A DNA stretch of 64,000 nt from CAIQPS01 sp963721365 (GCA_963721365.1 CAVRJE010000028.1:62001-126000); one strand, 5' to 3'. Counted from the stretch's first letter, positions 27,213 through 36,500 are shown. Notes: generated from the letters alone by a model not told the origin. Translations and numbers: made by a program.

Positions 27213-27309
27213 CCCGCAGGCGAAGTCGCGGGACATGCAGCGCGGGTCGGCTTCAACAACCCGACGGCGGCGTCGCTGTAGCCCAGGTCAGCGTGGTAGC
27301 GTGTAGCCG

Positions 27310-28125
27310 ATGAGCCATTCAGTCATCAGCGGAATGATCGAAGCCAACGGCGCCTCCCTCTACTACGAGAAACGGGGACGCGGTCCCGCGCTGCTCTTCA
27401 TTTCTGGCGCCGCGGGCGACGCCGCCGACCACGCGTCGACGGCGGAGCTGCTCGCCGGCGAGTTCACCACCGTCACCTACGACCGGCGCGGCTTCTCGCG
27501 CAGTCCCTGGCCGGAGGGCGCCACGTGGACCTGGGTCGATCAGCAGGCCGACGACGCTGCCGCCCTCCTTACGGGGTTGGGACTCGCGCCCGCGGCCGTG
27601 TACGGCGGAAGCATCGGCGCCCTGACGGGACTGAGCCTTCTGCTACATCACCCCGAGGTGGTCACGCGAGTCATCCTCCACGAGCCTCCGCTGTTGGCCG
27701 GGCTGGCCGATCCGCGCGAGGGCATGATCCGCCTCCGCCAGGTGGTGGCCGAAGGCAAGGCCGCGGGCGGGCTGCGGGGGGGCCGGGAGGCTTTCCTGCG
27801 AACCAGCATGAGTCCGGCAAACTGGGAAGCGGTCCCGGCCGACTACCGGGAGCGGCTGCTGTCGAGCGCCGCCACCTTCCTCATCCACGAGTTCGATCGC
27901 TACGAGTGGTACCACCCGGCCGACGAGGAGCTGGCGGCTGTGCAACGCCCGGTGATGGTCCTGGCCGGCACGGCGAGTGCCCCGTTCTTTGGTCCAGTCG
28001 CCGAATGGCTTGCCGGCAAGCTCGGCACGCACGTGGTGCCCATCAGCGGGGGGCATACCCCTCAGCGGGACCGGCCGGAGGAGGTCGCCGAGGCGATCCG
28101 AGGGTTCCTCGCGGCGGCTCGCTGA
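27310..28125 (+). CDS. Alpha/beta hydrolase
   Basis: A 271-residue alpha/beta hydrolase. The oxyanion region is ALLFISGAAGDA, the nucleophile elbow is YGGSIGALTG (Ser in GxSxG), a C-terminal GTASAPFFGP strand precedes the acid residue and GGHTPQRDRP gives the catalytic His. Proteins of this sort hydrolyse esters, epoxides or haloalkanes; the substrate is not evident. It is co-directional with the TetR gene, about 100 bases downstream. No ribosome binding site is seen; TAGCGT lies 7 nt before the ATG, which could mean a leaderless transcript. Confidence 0.8.
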   Translation: MSHSVISGMIEANGASLYYEKRGRGPALLFISGAAGDAADHASTAELLAGEFTTVTYDRRGFSRSPWPEGATWTWVDQQADDAAALLTGLGLAPAAVYGGSIGALTGLSLLLHHPEVVTRVILHEPPLLAGLADPREGMIRLRQVVAEGKAAGGLRGGREAFLRTSMSPANWEAVPADYRERLLSSAATFLIHEFDRYEWYHPADEELAAVQRPVMVLAGTASAPFFGPVAEWLAGKLGTHVVPISGGHTPQRDRPEEVAEAIRGFLAAAR

Positions 28126-28215
28126 AATGCCGGCGCGCCGCAGTTGTAGGATGGGAGGTCAGCAAGTGGACTGCTCACCATGGCGCCCGAGCGCGCCCGA
28201 CAAGAGGAGCCCCCA

Positions 28216-29019
28216 GTGAACCTGGGTGAACTAGCCCTGACCTGCTTCGCATACGGCGCCATGACGTACGACGACTCGCTGAGCCAGTTCTCGCGCCGCG
28301 TGGAGGGCAACACCGACCTCTCCAAGGAAGAGCACCGCTTGGCCCTGCTCCACTGGCTGAATCAGTGGCAGTGCCGCCAATTCTCCCTGGCGTACCACGA
28401 CCTGGCGTCGGCGGGACTGCTCGAGTGGCACAAGGAGTTCGGCAAGTTCCTGCCGCCCAAGACGAAGCATCTCTGGGAGATCCCGGAGGCCACGCTGGAG
28501 GGCTACGCCAACGTCTTCGACTCGCTCGTCCGCAAGGTCGCCTGCTATCGCGAACTCAACCCGGGCAAGAAGTCGGCGGTCAGCTTCGGCCCCACAGCGG
28601 CCGCCAAGATCCTCTTCGTCCTGCGGCCCAAGGTGTTCGTCGCCTGGGACGAGCCTATCCGCGCCGGACTCCGGTACGACGGGTCGGGGAGTTCGTACGT
28701 GACGTTCCTCACCCGTCTGCGCGAGGAGCTTCTCGACCTGCGCGAGCAGTGCCGCGCGTTCGAGTTCGACCTGGAGGACCTCCCTCGGGAGATCGGCCGG
28801 CCTCTGTCCACCCCAGCCCAACTGCTGGACGAGTACTACTGGGCTACCGTGACCCGTGAGGTGACCGCGCCCACCCGGCAACAGCTCACGCGTTGGCTGA
28901 CCTGGTACACGCCCCCGGACCTCGACGCCACCGTGGCCATCGAGCAGCCGAACCGCCGGTTCGTGGCGCCGCCCGCAGCGGATGGGGCGGCCCCGCCCGA
29001 CTGGCCTGCAGCGCCCTAG
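28216..29019 (+). CDS. Conserved hypothetical protein
   Basis: A 267-residue protein I do not recognise. I choose GTG 28216 (VNLGELALTCFAYG) because GAGGAG lies six bases upstream; an earlier in-frame ATG (28180) adds twelve residues. The protein is soluble, with no signal or membrane segments. Conserved-looking blocks include HWLNQWQCRQFSLAYHDLA, SFGPTAAAKILFVLRPKVFVAWDEPIR and YWATVTREV. The middle block suggests a helical fold. It is not obviously linked to its neighbours. Confidence 0.6.
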   Translation: MNLGELALTCFAYGAMTYDDSLSQFSRRVEGNTDLSKEEHRLALLHWLNQWQCRQFSLAYHDLASAGLLEWHKEFGKFLPPKTKHLWEIPEATLEGYANVFDSLVRKVACYRELNPGKKSAVSFGPTAAAKILFVLRPKVFVAWDEPIRAGLRYDGSGSSYVTFLTRLREELLDLREQCRAFEFDLEDLPREIGRPLSTPAQLLDEYYWATVTREVTAPTRQQLTRWLTWYTPPDLDATVAIEQPNRRFVAPPAADGAAPPDWPAAP

Positions 29020-29065
29020 GCGCCGCGGCCGTGGGATGGCGGCTGCGCGAAAGTGCGGCCTACCC

Positions 29066-29097
29066 TGTGATTGAGTATGGGGTATCATATGTGATTG
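29066..29097. promoter_or_regulatory. Direct repeats upstream of the ParS/RES module
   Basis: TGTGATTG occurs at 29066-29073 and again at 29090-29097, spaced 24 bases centre to centre in an AT-richer patch containing TATCAT, 80-110 bases before the antitoxin start. It is a candidate promoter with a repeated operator; evidence is the repeat only. Confidence 0.3.
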
Positions 29098-29175
29098 GCG
29101 AGGTGATCAGCCCGGCCCGCGCTGAGGCAGCCGCGCCGGCCGGATCCGTCGGAAGCACTGGGGAGAAGTACCGCA

Positions 29176-29589
29176 ATGGCCATCAGAGTCGATAGTCAGC
29201 AGAGCGCCGGCCTGCGCAAGGCCACCGACGTGCGGGCGCATCGCACGTCCATCAAAGGATCCATCGCCGCGGTCACAGAGGAGCTCTGCGACATCCTCGG
29301 CGCCCAACTCGTCGCCTACATCGGGTCGGTCAAGGAGACCCGCGCGGTTCGGGAATGGATCGCCGGAACCCGGGCGCCCCGGGGCGACGCTTCATTACGT
29401 CTGCGTTTCGCGTATCGCGTGGCCAGGTGTGTCGCTGATGCCGACGGCATCGAGACGGCGCAGGCCTGGTTCCAGGGCCTGAACCCGCTGCTCGGCAACG
29501 TCTCCCCCGCGCAGCTCATCCGCACGGGGGACCTGAACACCGACGGCCCGAGGATCATCGAGGCCGAAGAACACTTCCTGGCCGTCTGA
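29176..29589 (+). CDS. Xre/MbcA/ParS-type antitoxin
   Basis: A 137-residue protein ending in an MbcA/ParS toxin-binding domain: RFAYRVARCVADADGIETAQAWFQGLNPLLGNVSPAQLIRTGD in pieces, where AWF..LNP.LG..SPA.LI is the diagnostic pattern. The N-terminus (about 20-65) lacks a clear helix-turn-helix although SIKGSIAAVTEELCDILGAQLVAYIGSV may be a degenerate one. GGGGAG precedes the ATG. It is followed after 11 bases by a RES-domain toxin gene, the standard partner. Confidence 0.78.
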   Translation: MAIRVDSQQSAGLRKATDVRAHRTSIKGSIAAVTEELCDILGAQLVAYIGSVKETRAVREWIAGTRAPRGDASLRLRFAYRVARCVADADGIETAQAWFQGLNPLLGNVSPAQLIRTGDLNTDGPRIIEAEEHFLAV

Positions 29590-29600
29590 GCCCGCCGGGC

Positions 29601-30344
29601 TTGGCTGCGGAAACTGCCCGCTTGGACTCGTCGCACCACACGCTGCCGGCGCCCGACTCTCTGCCTGCGCCTGCCACCCAGCCGGCGCCCGATACCCTCT
29701 TTCGCGTGGGACGCAAGCCCGATCCGTGGGCCTGGACCGACTTGAAGTATGCCGGGCAAGGACGCTGGGACGACCCGGAGCGCCGGTACGCCGTCCTTTA
29801 CGCCAGCCACGACGCGTTCGGCGCGTATCTGGAGTCGCTGTCGCAGTTCCAACCCGATCTGGAACTGGTGGCGGAACTCGGCAGGGTACGGAGGAATGCG
29901 GCCGGTCTGAGGCGCACCACGATCGCCGGGCGGATGCCGGAGAACTGGCGCAGCAGCCGGCTACTCGGCGAGGGCGCTCCCGATGGAGTGAGCGGCGCCT
30001 TCGTTGCCGTGGGGCGGGCGGCGACGCTCGCAGTCCTGCGCCAAGAGCTTGCCTCCGTTGCTCGGGAGTTGGACATCGAGAACGTCGACGCGGGCGTGCT
30101 CCGCCTGGACTACTCGGCCAGATTCCGGGCGTTCACGCAGGCGGTGTCGCGCTACATCTACGAGCGGCCCGAGGCCCACGCGGGCATCTTCTACCTGGGG
30201 CAGCAAGGCGACGAGGTGGAGAACTACGCCATCTTCCGGCGCGGCGCCGATCATCCCGTCACGAGTCGGCGGCGATCGGAGATCGGCGCGGACGACCAGG
30301 ACTTTCTGCAGGCCTGCACGTTGCTGGGGATAGAGCCGGCGTAG
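29601..30344 (+). CDS. RES-domain toxin (NAD+ phosphorylase/glycohydrolase family)
   Basis: A 247-residue RES-family protein. The domain begins LFRVGRKPDPWAWTDLKYAGQGRWDDP (Arg of the RES motif) and contains RRYAVLYASHDAFGAYLESL with the conserved Tyr and Glu; RESs end with a Ser-containing strand further on (AHAGIFYL region). Characterised homologues degrade NAD+ and are neutralised by the ParS-type protein encoded just upstream. The track start is TTG (29601), with only a weak ribosome binding site; the first 30 residues are low-complexity Pro/Ala and may be untranslated. Confidence 0.78.
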   Translation: MAAETARLDSSHHTLPAPDSLPAPATQPAPDTLFRVGRKPDPWAWTDLKYAGQGRWDDPERRYAVLYASHDAFGAYLESLSQFQPDLELVAELGRVRRNAAGLRRTTIAGRMPENWRSSRLLGEGAPDGVSGAFVAVGRAATLAVLRQELASVARELDIENVDAGVLRLDYSARFRAFTQAVSRYIYERPEAHAGIFYLGQQGDEVENYAIFRRGADHPVTSRRRSEIGADDQDFLQACTLLGIEPA

Positions 30345-30404
30345 AAGAGCTTCGGCAACGGCGCCGCCTCGGGACGTCGGCCCGTCCCACCCCGCTCCCG
30401 CCCC

Positions 30405-31463
30405 CTACCCCTCCAACTCGTCAAACCAGCGCAGGTTTTCCTTGATGAGGTCGGGGATGGGCAGATCGTACGGGCAGCGGGTCGCGCACTCCCCGCACTC
30501 GGCGCAGTTCCTGGCTCGCTCGATACCGGCCAAGAACGGGCCCTTCTTGAAGAGGTCCATCCCCATCCGCTTGACCATGGAGCGCACCCCCAACACCGAC
30601 TGGATGGGTATGTTTTCCGTGCAGGGCTGGCAGTAGTCGCAGCGGCGGCAGAACACCTTGTCATACATTCGTTGGAGATCGGCAATCCGGGCGTTCTCCT
30701 CCTCCGTAAGCGCCACGCCCTGGTAGGAGACCTCTTCGAGGACGTTCCAGTTCGCGTCGACCAGGTCCGGGCTCTCCACTCCCGCCAGCACGAGCACCCC
30801 GGGTTCCGCCAGCGTGTACTTCAGCGCCAGCCTGGAGTCCTCGATAACTCCGCCGGAGAATGGCTTCATGGCCAGCACGCCCACATTCTTCTCGAGCGCT
30901 TTAGGAATGATCGTTTCCCTGGCCTGGGGTTCGAGAAAGCTGAAGCAGACCATGATCACGTCGAACAGATCGTCGTCCAGGCTGCGGCTGAGCACCTCCA
31001 GATTGTGGCTGGTGATACCGATGTGGCCTATCAGCCCCTCGTCCCGGGCCTTGAGCAGGGCCTCGAGCGCTCCGCCGGAGCCGGTGACCCTCTGGTAGTC
31101 GGCGTAGCTGGCGACGAAGTGGCACTTGTAGATGTCGATATAGTCCCGGCCCAGGTTCTGCAGGCTGGTCTCCAGGTCGGCGCGCACGGCGTCGGCCGTC
31201 CTGGCATGAGACTTGGAGGCCAGGACCACCCGGCGGCCGACACTTGCGGCGCCGTCCATTTCCCGTAGCGCCAGACCGATGCGCCGCTCGCTGGTGCTGT
31301 AGGCGCGGGAGGTGTCGATGAAGTCGATGCCCCGCTCGACGGCGCGGCGGACGGTGGCCACCGCTTCGGCTTCGCTCACCCGCTGGATGGGGATGCCGCC
31401 AAAGCCGAGGCGCTGGACTTCGAGACCTGTTCTGCCGAGCACCATGCGTTCCATGTGAGTCAT
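30405..31463 (-). CDS. Aldo/keto reductase with C-terminal ferredoxin domain
   Basis: A 352-residue protein. The AKR barrel begins RMVLGRTGLEVQRLGFGG; FIDTSRAYSTSERRIG holds the catalytic Tyr and Asp region; LASKSHARTA carries the Lys and KCHFVASY the His. The C-terminus adds FeS ligands: CRRCDYCQPC and CAECGECATRCPYDLP. Such ferredoxin-linked AKRs are common in anaerobes and probably use or exchange electrons with ferredoxin. Start is uncertain among TTG 31481, ATG 31463 and ATG 31454; GAGG nine bases before 31463 favours it. Convergent with the RES gene. Confidence 0.82.
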   Translation of the reverse strand: MTHMERMVLGRTGLEVQRLGFGGIPIQRVSEAEAVATVRRAVERGIDFIDTSRAYSTSERRIGLALREMDGAASVGRRVVLASKSHARTADAVRADLETSLQNLGRDYIDIYKCHFVASYADYQRVTGSGGALEALLKARDEGLIGHIGITSHNLEVLSRSLDDDLFDVIMVCFSFLEPQARETIIPKALEKNVGVLAMKPFSGGVIEDSRLALKYTLAEPGVLVLAGVESPDLVDANWNVLEEVSYQGVALTEEENARIADLQRMYDKVFCRRCDYCQPCTENIPIQSVLGVRSMVKRMGMDLFKKGPFLAGIERARNCAECGECATRCPYDLPIPDLIKENLRWFDELEG

Positions 31464-31499
31464 TGTACCCGGCCTCGTCAACGCGGCGCGGCGCGCCCC

Positions 31500-31823
31500 C
31501 TACTTGTCGGGCAGAGTCGCCACAAAGTCGCGCGCCTGCTCCAGCCAGTCCTCCAGACTGTCGGGGTCGAGCCCGTCGGGGCCCACCATCACCCAGCCCG
31601 ACGCGGGGTTCTTGCTGATATCGAAGGGGCGCACGTCAGGCAGTTGAAGCGCGGCCGTCCCCTCCTCGGGGCTGAGGCGGAGGAACACGCTATCGCCGCT
31701 CACTCCGGCCGTCATCTTGCCATTCAGCAAGTAGCAGGTGCCGCCGAACATCTTCTTGCGGCTGGCGCCCCATGCGCCGAGCACTTCCTCCACGCGGGCG
31801 TCGAGTTCCTGGTCGAATGCCAT
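31500..31823 (-). CDS. TfoX N-terminal domain protein
   Basis: A 107-residue TfoX_N family protein. The pattern VEEVLGAWGASRKKMFGGTCYLLNGKMTAGVSGDSVFLRLSPEE matches the family fold (KKMFGG motif), and SGWVMVGPDGL is the conserved closing region. Full-length TfoX/Sxy regulates competence, but stand-alone N-domain proteins in non-competent bacteria have no established role. It is likely co-oriented with the downstream aldo/keto reductase gene after 36 bases. Confidence 0.8.
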   Translation of the reverse strand: MAFDQELDARVEEVLGAWGASRKKMFGGTCYLLNGKMTAGVSGDSVFLRLSPEEGTAALQLPDVRPFDISKNPASGWVMVGPDGLDPDSLEDWLEQARDFVATLPDK

Positions 31824-32043
31824 GGCTTGCCTCCGAGTCGTCGGCCGTTGCCCACCAGTTTACGCGCTCCGTCGGACGGGCCGGCGCGAGTCGCTACGGC
31901 GCCGCCGGCTGGGTGCGACGGGGCCCGCGCCCGCCCAAAGTCGCAGAGACGTGCGCCCCTCGGCGGAACATACTGGCGGCGAATAGCACCGTGCGCCCGG
32001 CCTCCGCCCTTCGACGCCCGCGCACCTGCAGACCGGGAGGAAT

Positions 32044-32063
32044 ATGACTATAATTATGGTCAT
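32044..32063 (+). promoter_or_regulatory. Palindromic operator covering a TATAAT -10 box
   Basis: ATGACTATAATTATGGTCAT is a 20-bp palindrome with one mismatched pair. It contains TATAAT (32049-32054) and ends 7 bases later at an ATG (32062), so RNA starting at that A would be leaderless. Phd/YefM antitoxins bind such palindromes to repress their own operon. No good -35 is seen. Confidence 0.6.
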
Positions 32064-32334
32064 GGACAAGACATTGCCCCTCGCAAACGTAAAGGCCCAC
32101 CTTTCGGAGATCGTCGATCAGGTGGAGTCCGGCCACGATCGAGTGATACTCACGCGCAATGGCCGGCCGGCGGCCGTCATCCTGAGCCCGGACGATCTGG
32201 AGGCGCTCGAAGAGACGCTCGACCTGCTCTCGCGGCAGGGCGCCCTCGAGGAGATACGGAAGGCGCGGGAGGAGTTGGACGCCGGAGAGTTCCTCACGGC
32301 CGCCGACTTACGGGCGCGCTTCGCGCGGCGCTAG
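32062..32334 (+). CDS. Phd/YefM family antitoxin
   Basis: A 90-residue antitoxin. The N-terminal DNA-binding part is LPLANVKAHLSEIVDQVESGHDRVILTRNGRPAAVILSPDDLEALEETL in overlapping blocks; the acidic helical tail wraps the toxin. I prefer ATG 32062 (MDKTLPL) because a TATAAT box sits 7 nt upstream; an ATG at 32044 lies inside the operator palindrome, though GGGAGG stands close before it. It is followed by a ParE/RelE toxin gene after 17 bases. Confidence 0.82.
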   Translation: MDKTLPLANVKAHLSEIVDQVESGHDRVILTRNGRPAAVILSPDDLEALEETLDLLSRQGALEEIRKAREELDAGEFLTAADLRARFARR

Positions 32335-32351
32335 GACCCGGTCGGGCCTCC

Positions 32352-32621
32352 ATGGCCACTTTTCAGCTCCGGGTGGCTCCAAGCGCCGCCCGCGCCCTTG
32401 AGCGCCTCCCTGAATCTGTGGCCGCCGCGGTGGTGGAATTCCTCACCGGCCCCCTGCTAGAAGAGCCAAAGCGCGTGGGAAAGCCGTTGGTGCGCCAGCT
32501 CGCCGGCTACTGGTCGGCCCGGAGAGGGGCCTACCGGGTCGTCTATGCGATTGACGAGGTGGCTTCGCTGGTCCTGGTAGTCCGGATCGAGCACCACGCC
32601 GACGTCTATCGGCCGCTGTAG
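32352..32621 (+). CDS. RelE/ParE family toxin
   Basis: An 89-residue toxin of the RelE/ParE superfamily: FQLRVAPSAARALERLPESV, then GKPLVRQLAGYWSARRGAYRVVYAID and the closing strand VLVVRIEHHADVYR. The YWSARRGAYRVVYAI block is diagnostic. RelE members cleave ribosome-bound mRNA, ParE members poison gyrase; the sequence looks RelE-like. Second gene of the operon with the Phd antitoxin. Confidence 0.82.
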   Translation: MATFQLRVAPSAARALERLPESVAAAVVEFLTGPLLEEPKRVGKPLVRQLAGYWSARRGAYRVVYAIDEVASLVLVVRIEHHADVYRPL

Positions 32622-32818
32622 CCGGCGCCGCTAGGCGGGCGCCGCTCTCGACCACGGCGGGCTACCTGGGTGTCGTTCTCCTCAACCTGTCCTCCTGACC
32701 AGGTCGGAACTCCTCCACTGGCTCGCACGCAATCCGTCCACCCGGCCGTTGGACCTGCCGAAGCGGGCCACTAGTCTGAAAGAGAGGGATGTAGGGTGCT
32801 GAACAGCAGGAGACGGCC

Positions 32819-34087
32819 ATGGACACGACGACGATCGACGGCACGCGATCCGGGATGGCGCGGAGATCCAGTCGGGAGCGCTTTCCACTTGCACGAGTCT
32901 TGGCGAGCAACCCGCAGATGCTCGTGGTGAAACCTCAGGCCAGTCTCTTCATGGCCAAGTACATGCAGAAGTTCCCGGTGCGGAGATTCGGCGACAACCT
33001 CATTCTTCACTCGCACCTTCCACCGCTTACCAGCCGGGCCTACTCTCGGTTCGTGGCGCACCATCTGGTGGGCCGCAAGCCCGGTCCTTCTCATGCGCAG
33101 GTGGGCCTCACCAATGCCTGCCCTCAGAACTGCGACTACTGCTACAACAAGCAGCGGGCGGGCACCCGGATGGACACGGCCACGATCATGCAGGCCATCG
33201 ACGATCTGCGGGCGGCGGGAGTCTGCTGGCTTGGCCTCACAGGCGGCGAGCCCCTCCTCAACCGGGACATCGTCGACATCGCCGGCCACGCCTCCCCCGA
33301 TATGGCGGTCAAACTCTTCACCACCGGCGTCGGGCTCACCACCCACCTGGCCCGCGACCTTGCTGCGGCAGGAGTGTTCTCCGTGGCCGTCAGTCTCGAC
33401 CACTGGGAGCCCGAGCGGCACAACGAGTCGCGTCACTATCCTCGGGCGTTCCAGGCGGCCATCGAGGCGATCTCCATCCTCAAGGAAGTGCCCGGGATGC
33501 ACGTGAGCGTCTCGTCGGTGCTCAGTCGCAGCATGATCCGCACCGGCCAGCTGGAACATCTCCTCTCGTTCCTCGATTCCCTAGGCGATCGACGAGGCCT
33601 GGCTGAGCGAACTCAAGCCCTCGGTGGAGGCGTTTTGGTCCGAAGACCTCGTCATCTCCGAGCAAGAACGCGTGCGCATGGCGCGCCTGCAGGACGCGTA
33701 CAACCGCAGGGCGCGCGCGACCGGCGGGATGATCGTCAACTATCTGGGCCACTTCGAAGGTGCCGAGAACTTCGGCTGCAACGCCGGCTGCAAGATGGTG
33801 TACGTCGACGCGTTTGGGGAGGTCAGTCCCTGCGTCTTCATACCGTTCTCGTTCGGCAACGTGCGGGAGCGTCCCCTCGGCGATATCCTTGCCGACATGG
33901 GCCGGTGTTTTCCCGGCGAGAGCCGGTGCTTCATCAATCAAGAACTACCGGCTTCTCAGCGCAAGGCGGATCGGCGGCCCTGCCCCTCGACCGCGAGCGC
34001 ACCGTAGCCGCCTTGGAGCACGTGGACTTTGGACCCGCCTCGGCATTCAACCGCCGCCTGCATGCGAGACGGCCACAGGCGGCTTGA
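32819..34087 (+). pseudogene. Radical SAM/SPASM protein, frameshifted
   Basis: A radical SAM enzyme of about 420 residues. The SAM cluster motif CPQNCDYC is near residue 104, LTGGEPLLNRDIVDI follows, and a SPASM-type Cys region (FGCNAGCKMVYVDAFGEVSPC) sits in the C-terminal part. Frame changes near 33590 and 33960 place residues 260-380 in another frame; the ending ALPLDRERTVAALEHVDFGPASAFNRRL returns to the first. The net shift is zero. It is probably a peptide- or substrate-modifying oxidoreductase. Co-directional with a membrane protein, an ATC-hydrolase-like protein and a GMC oxidoreductase. Confidence 0.72.
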
Positions 34088-34102
34088 AAGGAGATCGGCG
34101 CC

Positions 34103-34705
34103 ATGAAGGAGGCCGGAGCCATGAACCGCGACCGCTTGACACGTATGTGCGGATACAGTCTCGCCGGCACCTTCGCCGTCGTCGGGATCATCTTTCTGGC
34201 CATCCCGGACAAAGTGCTTGCGGCCTTCAACTGGTTGGCTGCCGGAATCGACTGGCCCCTCTCGCCCGCTGATGGGCACACGCTCTATCTGGCGCTCGCC
34301 GTCGGCTACATGTACGCGGTCACGCTGCTCGCGTGGAAGTTGGCGCGACATCCCGGTGAGCGGGTCTACCCCTCGCTGCTCGTGCACGCCAAGGCAGCGA
34401 GCGCCGTCGTCTGCCTGGGCCTGTTCGCCATCCAGGGGCACTACCTCTTGTACCTCGCCAACTTCGTCGTCGACGGCGCCATTGCCGCCTTCGTCTGGTG
34501 GCTTTGCCTCCGGCGGCGCGCAGCGGCCGGCGGAAGAGCCGGAGCCGTCGCGCCCCGCAACGACGCGGCGTGTGAGCCTGCGGCTGACTTTGCTGTCCTC
34601 CCTCCCGGCCGGCGCCCTCAGGCGGGCCGTGCTCGACCGGCTCGCCCGGGCGACGGCCGACGCGTTCGAGACCGCACCGCCGGCCTGGGGCGCACTCCCC
34701 TTTGA
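34103..34705 (+). CDS. Four-helix membrane protein of unknown function
   Basis: Residues 1-140 contain four clear transmembrane segments (AGTFAVVGIIFLAIP, YLALAVGYMYAVTLLAW, AKAASAVVCLGLFAIQ, LYLANFVVDGAIAAFVWWL). AGGAG precedes the ATG. The C-terminal 60 residues are Ala/Arg-rich and overlap the next gene by 130 bases, so the true end is probably near a TGA at 34573 after a one-base error. No family recognised. Its position between radical SAM and oxidoreductase genes suggests a linked membrane role. Confidence 0.55.
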   Translation: MKEAGAMNRDRLTRMCGYSLAGTFAVVGIIFLAIPDKVLAAFNWLAAGIDWPLSPADGHTLYLALAVGYMYAVTLLAWKLARHPGERVYPSLLVHAKAASAVVCLGLFAIQGHYLLYLANFVVDGAIAAFVWWLCLRRRAAAGGRAGAVAPRNDAACEPAADFAVLPPGRRPQAGRARPARPGDGRRVRDRTAGLGRTPL

Positions 34706-35167
34706 TGATCGCCTCTCCGCCTACGCCGATTTCACCGCCGCCGAAGCCGGCCGCCTGCTGGGCGGAGACGGCGGAGACGCGCGGCGGCAGACTCCGCGCG
34801 AGTCGCCCGGGCGAAGGAAAGGCTCCACGACCGCGCGGCGGCCCTGGGCTCAGACGTTCGCCGCCGTCTCGGCGTCCGGCGGCCCGAGGAGGCCTTGCAG
34901 GCGCTGCAGTTGCTGTACGGCATGATCGGGATAGATGTCAAAGGCCGCGCCGACGGTGGACGGCCGGGCGGGGCGGGCGGCATCGAAGTCACCCGGTGCT
35001 TTTTCGCCGGCTGGTACGCGGCCCCGGTCTGCCGCATGATGAGCGCTTTCGACGCCGGAGTCGTCGACGGCCTCTTTGGAGGGGCGTCGCTGGAGTTCTC
35101 CCAGCGCATGACCGAGGGGGATTCCTGTTGCCGCGCCGTCATCGAGGATCGAGGAGCAACGGCATGA
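34572..35167 (+). pseudogene. ATC hydrolase-like helical protein, frameshifted
   Basis: A GTG at 34572 opens LRLTLLSSLPAGALRRAVLDRLAR and the frame runs to about 34765; a one-base change leads to AKERLHDRAAALGSD and then ALQLLYGMIGIDVKG, ending at 35167. The Cys-rich C-terminus (TRCFFAGWYAAPVCRMMSAFDAGVV ... GDSCCRAVI) resembles the L-2-amino-thiazoline-4-carboxylate hydrolase family (PF14196), in which such Cys and acidic residues are conserved. Identification is tentative. Its stop overlaps the ATG of the GMC gene (ATGA), so the two are coupled. Confidence 0.5.
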
Positions 35168-36476
35168 AGCGGGCGATCGTGGTCGGCACCGGCGCGGGTG
35201 GGGCGACTGTCGCCCGGTCGCTTGCCGGCGCTTTCGACGTCACCGTCGTCGAGGCGGGCTCGGAATTTCGCCGTTTCGAGGGCGGCATCGGGCCTATCGA
35301 GCGCCTGCGCTCGTCCCGGCTGCTGCTTCGACCCCAGGATGATCCGCCTGCTCTTTCCCCCCATGCGCGTCACCATGGCCTCCGACGGCATGGCGCTCGT
35401 GCGCGGGGTCGCCACCGGTGGCACCACCACTCTGGCGACAGGCAACGCGCTTCGTTGCGACGAGGATCTGCTCGAGCGAGGCATCGACCTCGGGCGGGAA
35501 TTCCAGTCGCTGCACGAAGAGCTCCCCATCTCCACGGCCCACCAAGCCCGCTGGCGGCCGGTCACCAAAGGGCTCTTCGCGGCGTGCGAGCGCCTGGGAC
35601 TCGACCCTGCGGTGACCCCCAAGCTCGTCGATTACGGGCGCTGCACGCGCTGCGGGAGGTGCGTCCTCGGCTGCCCCATCGGGGCCAAGTGGGATAGCCG
35701 CCGATTCCTCGAGGAAGCGCGTAGGCCGGGGGGCCGAGTTGCTGACGGGCGCCACCGTCGAGCGCGTGGTCACCGACGGGGAGGGCCGATCGTCCGGGCG
35801 GGTCACCGGGGTGGTACGTCCGCTCGGGTGGACGGCGGCGCTCCCTCAAAGCCGACCTGGTGGTGCTGGCCGCGGGTGGCCTCGGCACCGGCGCGATCCT
35901 CTCAAGGTCGGAGATACCCACCGAGGACCGCCTGTTCGTCGACCCTGTGCTGTGCGTGGCCGCCCGGGCGGCCGGCAGCTTCGCCGACGAGGAAGTCCCC
36001 ATGCCGTTCTTCGTCGAAGGCGACGGCTACATCATCTCGCCCTACTTCGACTACCTGAGCTTCTTCTTCAACCGGGCCTGGAGACACCCGCGGCACGACA
36101 TCGTGAGGTCTCATGATCAAGCTGGCCGACAGTGAGGCGGGAACGGTCGGCCGCGCGAAAGGTGACCAAGAGGCCTGTCGCCTCGCGATAAAGAGAGGCT
36201 CGCCGCGGCCACCGAAACGTGTACGCGAGGTACTCGCCGGCGTCGGGATCGCCCGCGACCAGGTCTTTCTCGGGACACTCAACGCCGGCCACCCGGGAGG
36301 CACGCTTCCCCTCACGGGTCGCGAGCGGCAACCACTCCATCCCGATCACCTGCCGGAGAACCTCTACGTGGCCGACGCGTCGCTGCTGCCGTCAGTCTCT
36401 GGGAAAGCCACCCATGCTCACGATAATGGCACTCGCCCAACGGGTGGGGAGACTCTGCACCGAGCGGTTCGCCTAG
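35164..36476 (+). pseudogene. GMC-type FAD oxidoreductase with ferredoxin-like motif, heavily frameshifted
   Basis: Starts with the FAD motif VVGTGAGGATVARSLAGAFDVTVVEAG (in one frame), continues in others with MALVRGVATGGTTTLATGNALRCDE, a Cys-rich CTRCGRCVLGCPIGAKWDSRRFLEEA insert, LAAGGLGTGAILSRSEIP, PFFVEGDGYIISPYFDYLSFFF, LNAGHPGGT and the C-terminal NLYVADASLLPSV ... GKPPMLTIMALAQRV. These are consecutive GMC-family blocks. At least five frame changes in 1.3 kb. Members oxidise alcohols or transfer electrons to membrane acceptors; mycofactocin MftG is one relative, but no mycofactocin genes are here. Confidence 0.65.
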
Positions 36477-36500
36477 CCGCGGCCCACCTGTCCCAGTTGC

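Noticed and set aside
32819..36476. Mycofactocin biosynthesis cluster
   Set aside because: A radical SAM and a GMC oxidoreductase are here, but no MftA precursor, MftB or peptidase, and the radical SAM N-terminus is not MftC-like.
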